Shown piece after piece: positions 58,701 through 64,000 of a DNA stretch of 64,000 nucleotides. The notes beneath the pieces were generated by a model that had not been told where the DNA came from, made no database searches, and was given only the letters and a program-made list of their open reading frames with translations. Within the stretch, counting starts at the first letter, position 1; each line of letters opens with the position of its first letter. The DNA is taken from positions 310,001-374,000 of the forward strand of contig MTEI01000001.1 in NCBI GenBank assembly GCA_002083775.1, given 5' to 3'. Position numbers and translations under genes: made by a program. The DNA comes from Rhodoferax ferrireducens (GTDB lineage: Bacteria; Pseudomonadota; Gammaproteobacteria; Burkholderiales; Burkholderiaceae_C).

Positions 58701-61640
58701 TTACTCACCCATCGGCACACACGAGCAAAACAGGTTGCGGTCGCCATAGACGTTGTCGATGCGACCCACGGGTGGCCAGTACTTGCTGTGTTTGAGCTCA
58801 GGCACCGGAAAGGCTGCCAGCCCTCGTGCGTAGGGCTTGGTCCACTCTGATTCCAATAGCATAGCGGCAGTGTGCGGCGCGTTCTTGAGTGGGTTATTGT
58901 CCTGCGGCCAGACGCCTTGCTCCAATTGGGCAATCTCGCCACGGATGGCGATCATGGCGTCGATGAAGCGGTCCAGCTCTGCCAGCGTTTCGCTCTCGGT
59001 CGGCTCCACCATCAGCGTGCCCGGCACCGGGAAACTCAGCGTGGGGGCGTGAAAGCCGTAGTCCATCAGGCGTTTGGTCACGTCTTCGGCACTGATGCCG
59101 TTGGCACCGCCAGTGGCATCTTTCAGCTGGCGCACATCCAGGATGCATTCGTGCGCCACACGGCCGGGTTTGCCGTCCACCGGTGCACTGGTGTAGAGCG
59201 TGTGGAAGTGGTCTTTGAGGCGGGCGCTGATGTAGTTGGCGCTCAGGATCGCGACTTCGGTGGCGGCTTTCAGGCCTGCGGCTCCCATCATGCGGCAATA
59301 CATCCAGCTGATCGGCAGCACGGCGGCATTGCCCAAGGGCGCAGCAGACACAGCCCCTACGCTTGAGTCAGCCAAACCACCCGCATCATGGCCGGGCAAA
59401 AACGGCACCAGGTCGGCCACCACACACACCGGGCCAACACCCGGACCGCCACCGCCGTGCGGGATGCAGAAGGTTTTGTGCAGGTTCAGGTGGCTCACAT
59501 CGCCGCCAAACTCCCCCGGCGCGGCCAGGCCGACCAGCGCGTTCATGTTGGCGCCGTCCACATAAACACGCCCGCCGTGGCTGTGCACCAGCGCGCAGAG
59601 TTCCTTGACGTTGGTCTCGAACACACCGTGCGTGCTGGGGTAGGTGATCATCATCGCCGCCAAGTTGGCGCTGTGTTGTTCACACTTGGCTTTCAGGTCA
59701 GCCATATCGACGTTGCCTTGCGCGTCGCAGGCGGTCACGACCACCTTCATGCCCACCATGGTGGCGCTGGCCGGGTTGGTGCCGTGTGCGCTGCTGGGGA
59801 TCAAACAGATGTTGCGGTGGGCTTCACCGCGTGAGGCATGAAAACCGCGAATCGCCAGCATGCCGGCGTATTCCCCCTGGCTGCCCGCGTTGGGCTGCAG
59901 GCTGATGCCCGCGTAACCGGTGGCCTGGCACAACCAGGCGCGTAGTTGGGCGTCCAGCTCGGCATACCCCTGGCGCTGGTCAGCCGGTGCAAACGGGTGG
60001 ATGCCTGCGAACTCGGGCCAGGTGATCGGGATCATCTCACTGGTGGCGTTGAGCTTCATGGTGCAACTGCCCAGCGGAATCATGGTGCGGTCCAGCGCCA
60101 GGTCAAAGTCCGAGAGGCGGCGGATGTAACGCAACATGCCCGTCTCGGAATGGTGTGTGTTGAACACCGGGTGCGTCAGGTAGCCGGTGGTGCGTAGCAA
60201 CTTGGCCGGCAGCAGGGCATCGGCCATCGACTCCACTTGCGCAAAGGTCAACGTACGGCCCCGGCCACCGGCTTCGCCGCGGCGTGCCGTGTTGGGCCAG
60301 CCGCTCACCGCGTCAGCAAAGAACGACCAGATGGCTTCCACATCGGCACGGGTGGTGGTTTCATCGAGTGAGATACCCAGGCTGTCTTTAGAAGCAAAAC
60401 GCAGGTTAGCCCCCGCTATGATTGCGTTGTTAGCTATTGAAGTTGTAGCGTCACCAGTCTCGACTGTGAGCGTGTCAAAGGCAGTGCTGTTGGCCACGGT
60501 GTAGCCGAGCGACTCCAATCCGGCAGCCAGCACGGCAGTCAGTGCCGCTATCCGCTGGGCGATGCGTTTCAGGCCAACCGGGCCGTGATAGACGGCATAC
60601 ATGCTGGCAATCACCGCGGGCAGCACCTGCGCGGTGCAGATGTTGCTGGTGGCTTTTTCGCGGCGGATGTGTTGTTCGCGGGTTTGCAGCGCCAGTCGGT
60701 AGGCCGGGTTGCCGTGCACATCGACACTGACGCCGACGAGTCTGCCCGGCATCGATCGCTTGAATTCGTCGCGGCAGGCCATGTAGGCGGCGTGGGGGCC
60801 GCCGTTGCCCATGGGCATGCCAAAACGCTGGGTGGTGCCAATGGCGATGTCGGCACCGAGTTCACCGGGCGGTGCCAAGAGGGTGAGCGCCAGCAGGTCG
60901 GCGGCCAAGATGACCACGCCGCCTTTGTCTTTGTAGTCGGCTATCAGCTCGCGGTCGTCGCGCACCGTGCCGCTCACGCCAGGGTATTGCAGCAGCAGGG
61001 CAAAACTCTCTTGCGCCAGCGCTTCGTCGGCTTTGCACACTTTGACGGCGATGCCCAGCGGCTCGGCGCGGGTGCGGATCACTTCCAGGGTTTGCGGCAG
61101 CACCTCGTCATCGACCAGAAAGGTGGTGGATTTGGACTTGCCTGCGCGCAGCGCCAGCGTCATCGCCTCAGCCGCTGCGGTGGCTTCGTCGAGCATCGAC
61201 GCATTGGCCATGGGCATGGCGGTCAGGTCGGTGATCATGGTCTGGAAGTTGATCAGCGCTTCCATGCGGCCTTGGCTGATTTCGGCCTGGTACGGCGTGT
61301 AGGCGGTGTACCAGGCCGGGTTTTCCAGGATGTTGCGCAGGATCACACCGGGCGTGAAGGTGTCGTAATAGCCCTGACCGATGTAACTCTTGGCCACCTT
61401 GTTCTTGGCGGCGATGGCCTTGAGTTCGGCCAGCGCGGCGGCCTCGGTGATGGCCGGTGGAATCGCCATGGGCTGGCTGCGCGCGATGCTGCGCGGCACG
61501 ATTTCGTCGATCAGCGCGGCGCGGGAGCTGGCTCCGATGGCTTGTAGCATGAGCGCTTCATCTGCTGCATCGACACCAATGTGGCGGGCGATGAATTCGC
61601 TGGCGTTCTCTAATTCGGACAGGGCAGGGGTGTTGGGCAT
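58701..61640 (-). CDS. gcvP: Glycine dehydrogenase (decarboxylating) P protein GcvP
   Basis: A 979-residue homodimeric P protein that decarboxylates glycine with pyridoxal phosphate and passes the aminomethyl group to lipoylated GcvH. The PLP lysine lies in [21 protein letters not shown]. The N-terminal half has [23 protein letters not shown]. Length is normal for the fused form. About residues 395-415 contain [14 protein letters not shown], whose DNA looks like a decayed family-1 repeat. It is third in the gcvT-gcvH-gcvP run, separated from gcvH by two palindromes. Confidence 0.96.
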   Translation of the reverse strand: MPNTPALSELENASEFIARHIGVDAADEALMLQAIGASSRAALIDEIVPRSIARSQPMAIPPAITEAAALAELKAIAAKNKVAKSYIGQGYYDTFTPGVILRNILENPAWYTAYTPYQAEISQGRMEALINFQTMITDLTAMPMANASMLDEATAAAEAMTLALRAGKSKSTTFLVDDEVLPQTLEVIRTRAEPLGIAVKVCKADEALAQESFALLLQYPGVSGTVRDDRELIADYKDKGGVVILAADLLALTLLAPPGELGADIAIGTTQRFGMPMGNGGPHAAYMACRDEFKRSMPGRLVGVSVDVHGNPAYRLALQTREQHIRREKATSNICTAQVLPAVIASMYAVYHGPVGLKRIAQRIAALTAVLAAGLESLGYTVANSTAFDTLTVETGDATTSIANNAIIAGANLRFASKDSLGISLDETTTRADVEAIWSFFADAVSGWPNTARRGEAGGRGRTLTFAQVESMADALLPAKLLRTTGYLTHPVFNTHHSETGMLRYIRRLSDFDLALDRTMIPLGSCTMKLNATSEMIPITWPEFAGIHPFAPADQRQGYAELDAQLRAWLCQATGYAGISLQPNAGSQGEYAGMLAIRGFHASRGEAHRNICLIPSSAHGTNPASATMVGMKVVVTACDAQGNVDMADLKAKCEQHSANLAAMMITYPSTHGVFETNVKELCALVHSHGGRVYVDGANMNALVGLAAPGEFGGDVSHLNLHKTFCIPHGGGGPGVGPVCVVADLVPFLPGHDAGGLADSSVGAVSAAPLGNAAVLPISWMYCRMMGAAGLKAATEVAILSANYISARLKDHFHTLYTSAPVDGKPGRVAHECILDVRQLKDATGGANGISAEDVTKRLMDYGFHAPTLSFPVPGTLMVEPTESETLAELDRFIDAMIAIRGEIAQLEQGVWPQDNNPLKNAPHTAAMLLESEWTKPYARGLAAFPVPELKHSKYWPPVGRIDNVYGDRNLFCSCVPMGE
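60405..60450 (-). repeat. Possible decayed family-1 repeat inside gcvP
   Basis: Minus-strand ACAACTTCAATAGCTA and GGGGGCTAAC resemble the ends of the intergenic repeats, but the inner arms have lost most pairing. The resemblance is weak. Confidence 0.3.
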
Positions 61641-61673
61641 GGCAGTGACTCTGGCTTCAAAGGGAAAGAGGGG

Positions 61674-61748
61674 GTGTCATGCCGGATTTGATCCGGCATC
61701 CATGAATTCAGGCTGTGGGGATGGCGGATCGCAGTCCGCCATGACAAC
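61674..61748. repeat. Palindromic repeat family 2, two units between gcvH and gcvP
   Basis: TCATGCCGGA...TCCGGCATCC (61677-61702) and ATGGCGGATCGCAGTCCGCC (61721-61740) form two hairpins in the gap between gcvH and gcvP. They could lower gcvP relative to gcvH or stabilise the upstream message. Confidence 0.8.
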
Positions 61749-61787
61749 CGTGTCGCGTGTTTCGGGGTGGCTGGTTCGCCAAAGCAG

Positions 61788-62162
61788 TCAGTGCGCGTCA
61801 GCGGCAAAGCTGGTGTAGCTGGTTTCGTCCATCAGGCCGTCGAGTTCAGCCGGGTTAGCCAGCGTCATCTTGAAGAACCAGCCTGCATTCAGCGGGTCGG
61901 AGTTGGCCAGCGCGGGGTCGGCACGCAGGGCTTCGTTGACTTCGGTGACGACTCCGTTGGCGGGCATGTAGACGTCAGCGGCGGCCTTGACCGACTCGAC
62001 GACGGCGGCGGCATCCTTGGCGGCGTAGGTTTTGCCGACTTCGGGCAGATCAACAAAGACCACGTCGCCCAGCGCGTCTTGTGCGTGGTGAGTGATGCCC
62101 ACGGTGGCGTTGTTGCCGTCGATCTGGACCCATTCGTGGTCGGGGGTGTATTTAATGGTCAT
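61788..62162 (-). CDS. gcvH: Glycine cleavage H protein GcvH
   Basis: A 124-residue lipoyl carrier that shuttles the aminomethyl group between GcvP and GcvT. The lipoylated lysine is in VESVKAAADVY, and the N-terminal YTPDHEWVQ is typical. It is preceded by a 232-base gap from gcvT that holds a long inverted repeat, and is followed by gcvP. The last residues (YTSFAADAH) are variable. Confidence 0.96.
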   Translation of the reverse strand: MTIKYTPDHEWVQIDGNNATVGITHHAQDALGDVVFVDLPEVGKTYAAKDAAAVVESVKAAADVYMPANGVVTEVNEALRADPALANSDPLNAGWFFKMTLANPAELDGLMDETSYTSFAADAH

Positions 62163-62223
62163 GTGATGCTCCGTAAAGTGAATTGAAACGTTGTGAAATT
62201 TGAACTGTTTGATTTTTTACCCG

Positions 62224-62325
62224 CAGCGCACGTTGGGTGCGCAACTCCGCTCATGTCCCCGGTTTGGTGCTGTTGCCCCAAACCTCCTCCTTGACTTCGC
62301 TGCGTTACGCACCCAACGCACGCTG
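62224..62325. repeat. Long imperfect inverted repeat with an inner hairpin, gcvT-gcvH gap
   Basis: Arms at 62224-62240 and 62309-62325 (CGCACCCAACG core) pair over 15 of 17 positions. Inside, GGTTTGG (62260-62266) pairs with CCAAACC (62277-62283). It would fold as a two-stem structure on either strand and lies between gcvT and gcvH. Confidence 0.6.
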
Positions 62326-62394
62326 CTGGTCGCTGTTGGGAAAATCGCATGGTGCAGGGGGGTGCAGGTTACTAGGCTGGAGACAAGCGGGGGG

Positions 62395-63543
62395 TTATCC
62401 GCGAAAGTAGTTGGTCGGCACAAACGGCATGGCCACCACTTCCATTTTGACGGGCTTACCACGCACGATGGCGTTGACATGGGTGCCCACACTCGCCAAA
62501 GCGGGCGGCAGGTAACCCATGGCAACGGGTTTGTCAATGGTCGGGCCGAGCAGGCCGCTGGTGACTTCACCTACGCGTGTGCCTGCCAGGTCTTGCAACT
62601 CGGTGTGTTCACGCACCGGAATGCGCTCCAGGGCCATGAGTCCAACACGTTTTCGGGCTGTAGCCCTTGTCGGGTCTGCGAGTTGTGCTAGTATTTTTGT
62701 ATCACCCGGAAAACCACCGGCGCGGTCGCCACCGGTGCGGCGTACCTTTTGGATGGCCCAATTGAGGCTGGCTTCTACCGGGGTGGTGGTGCTGTCGATG
62801 TCGTTGCCGTAGAGCGGCAGACCGGCTTCCAGTCGCAGCGAGTTGCGTGCGCCCAGACCAATGGGTTTGACTTCCGGTTGCGCCAGCAGTGCTTTGGCCA
62901 GCGCCAGTGCATCCGATGCATCTACCGAAATCTCGAAGCCGTCTTCACCCGTGTAGCCACTGCGGGTCAGGAACACGTGAATGTCTTGCGAGCCGGTGCT
63001 GACGGTGAAGTTGCCACCGGTCATGAATACCAGTTTTTCCACGCCCGGGGCCAGGCGGGATAGCGCGGTCACCGCCTGCGGGCCTTGCAGTGCTAGCAGG
63101 GCGAATTCCGGCATCGGGATGACCTGGCAGCGCGTGCCGATTTTGGCCTGGATGTGGGCGATGTCACCCACCTTGCAGGCGCCGTTGACGATGACAAAAA
63201 TCTCGTCCGGGGCTTTGCGGAAAAACATCAGGTCGTCGATGATGCCGCCGTTCTCATTGAGCAGCAGGCCGTAGCGCTGTTTGCCCACCGGCAGGTCGAT
63301 CACATCGACCGGCAGCAGGCTTTCGAGCGCGGCAGCGGCGTCGGGCCCGACCAGACGCAGCTGGCCCATGTGCGACACATCAAACAAGCCGGCAGCCGTG
63401 CGGGTGTGTTTGTGCTCGGCGATCAGGCCCGCCGGGTATTGCACCGGCATGCTGTAACCGGCAAAAGGCACCATGCGGGCACCAAGGGCGATGTGCAGGT
63501 CATTGAGGGGAACATTTAAAAGCGTGTCAGGGGATGCGGACAT
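62395..63543 (-). CDS. gcvT: Aminomethyltransferase T protein GcvT
   Basis: A 382-residue folate-dependent enzyme that releases ammonia from the aminomethyl-H protein and makes methylene-tetrahydrofolate. Markers are MVPFAGYSMPVQYPAG, GLFDVSHMGQL and GYTGEDGFEISV. The start MSASPDT has a GGAG nearby and gives the family N-terminus; the frame open upstream is riboswitch sequence. Residues near 290-305 (DTKILAQLADPTRATARKR) are encoded by a diverged family-1 repeat, replacing the usual short loop between GGFPG and the RKRVGL strand. Confidence 0.96.
   Translation of the reverse strand: MSASPDTLLNVPLNDLHIALGARMVPFAGYSMPVQYPAGLIAEHKHTRTAAGLFDVSHMGQLRLVGPDAAAALESLLPVDVIDLPVGKQRYGLLLNENGGIIDDLMFFRKAPDEIFVIVNGACKVGDIAHIQAKIGTRCQVIPMPEFALLALQGPQAVTALSRLAPGVEKLVFMTGGNFTVSTGSQDIHVFLTRSGYTGEDGFEISVDASDALALAKALLAQPEVKPIGLGARNSLRLEAGLPLYGNDIDSTTTPVEASLNWAIQKVRRTGGDRAGGFPGDTKILAQLADPTRATARKRVGLMALERIPVREHTELQDLAGTRVGEVTSGLLGPTIDKPVAMGYLPPALASVGTHVNAIVRGKPVKMEVVAMPFVPTNYFRG
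62652..62703 (-). repeat. Dispersed repeat, family 1, inside gcvT
   Basis: The minus strand reads GATACAAAAATACTAGC, then GACAAGGGCTACAGCC, close to the ends of the intergenic copies. The inner hairpin is broken, and the reading frame is kept. Confidence 0.5.
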
Positions 63544-63599
63544 CAACTCACTCCAGGGGCAGACCAAAAAAACCATGACCAAACGAGATGTTTGGACAC

Positions 63600-63870
63600 A
63601 GGCTGCCCCCGCTGTCCGCTTTACCTGAGAGATTCGCCGGGCCGGGCCTGCCAAAGTGGCGGGCTGACTGCGGGTTGCTCCTTCGGTGGACCGTGCGCCT
63701 TGTTGGGCGATTGGCCTCTCTCCAGTGGGGATGCGTCGAAAAGGCGGATGGGCCAAAAAGACGTTTGTCAGTCCTTTTGCCTGAGCGTTCAAACCGCTGC
63801 AATCAGCGGCTCTGCGCCTTCGGCGGCTGCCCTGACACTTGGTGGCGCGGGCAGCTCTCTCCTGACGCGC
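63600..63870 (-). ncRNA. Tandem glycine riboswitch upstream of gcvT
   Basis: Two glycine aptamers lie head to tail in the gcvT leader. The first (63862-63771) begins GGAGAGAGC and ends CGCTCAGGCAAAAGGAC. The second (63723-63621) begins GGAGAGAGGCC, has CCGAAGGAGCAA in its core, and ends ATCTCTCAGGTAAAG. These are the conserved blocks of the class, and a short linker joins them. The leader then runs about 55 bases to the gcvT start. In this family glycine binding generally turns gcv expression on. Confidence 0.94.
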
Positions 63871-63929
63871 GGAATTCTACCTGCACGAACGATAATGCGC
63901 GCTCTCTCCAACTGGTTGATCAACTCTGC

Positions 63930-64000
63930 ATGAATGATTCGACGACTCCTCTTTTCCTTGGTCTGGTGTCCAACCAGACGGCCTTCATTTCCGGTATTGT
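63930..64000 (+). CDS. Start of a rightward gene, cut by the window end
   Basis: An ATG at 63930 opens a frame of 23 codons to the edge (MNDSTTPLFLGLVSNQTAF). It is divergent from gcvT. A second ATG at 63934 in another frame is also open. Too little is visible to name a product or to choose between them. Confidence 0.35.
   Translation, partial: MNDSTTPLFLGLVSNQTAFISGI

Noticed and set aside
60585..61547. A 320-codon plus-strand open frame opposite gcvP
   Set aside because: The sense strand encodes conserved GcvP throughout, and the antisense product is Gly/His-rich without a domain.

Overview
The window is a large part of a purple-bacterial photosynthesis gene cluster followed by ordinary housekeeping and transport genes. 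The mix points to a facultatively phototrophic betaproteobacterium of the Comamonadaceae, most like Rhodoferax: pufM-pufC, spheroidene-type carotenoid genes (crtA, crtC, crtD), an LH2 puc operon, the oxygen-dependent cyclase acsF, dark-operative BchLNB, and flanking genes of Burkholderiales type (trmJ, cysE, yjgA, pmbA, aapJQMP, proQ family, gcvTHP). Short dispersed palindromes also fit this group. The organism is inferred from gene content, not from a database search.

Layout. 1-4691 (+): the end of pufM, then pufC, crtA, crtD and crtC, which touch or overlap. 4872-6817 (+): pucB, pucA, pucC and an unlisted 30-residue single-span membrane peptide. 6820-23412 (-): an almost gapless run of 14 genes, read in the order bchF-bchN-bchB-bchH-bchL-bchM-lhaA-puhA-puhB-puhC-acsF-puhE-crtI-crtB. 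Opposite it (+) are the regulators ppaA/aerR and ppsR, then bchG, a third PucC-family transporter, bchP and tspO. bchI-bchD-bchO (-) close the cluster at 33493. bchCXYZ, pufBAL and crtEF are not in the window and probably lie to the left.

The regulators and targets are wired together. PpsR-type palindromes (TGT-N12-ACA) lie in the bchF/ppaA divergent promoter, in the bchI promoter and just before bchG. The PucA protein lacks both residues that hydrogen-bond the B850 pigments (Phe44 and Val45 in place of Tyr/Trp), which predicts an LH2 of the blue-shifted B800-820 type.

From 33.6 kb rightward: suhB, trmJ, cysE, a small secreted protein, a frameshifted zinc-ribbon/nuclease gene, mog, yjgA, pmbA, a double cupin, an XRE regulator, an orphan LivK-like binding protein, the aapJQMP amino-acid importer, a potassium channel with a C-terminal zinc ribbon, a core MetE, a serine hydrolase, a VapBC pair, a transglutaminase plus ATP-grasp/alpha-E pair, a ProQ-family protein, a chemotaxis transducer, a second PIN toxin-antitoxin pair, and gcvT-gcvH-gcvP behind a tandem glycine riboswitch. 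Base composition rises from near-balanced on the left to clearly GC-rich on the right, and the change falls inside the photosynthesis cluster. A palindromic repeat with core AGCCCTTA...TAAGGGCT occurs between genes and also in frame inside trmJ, the ATP-grasp gene and probably gcvT and gcvP.
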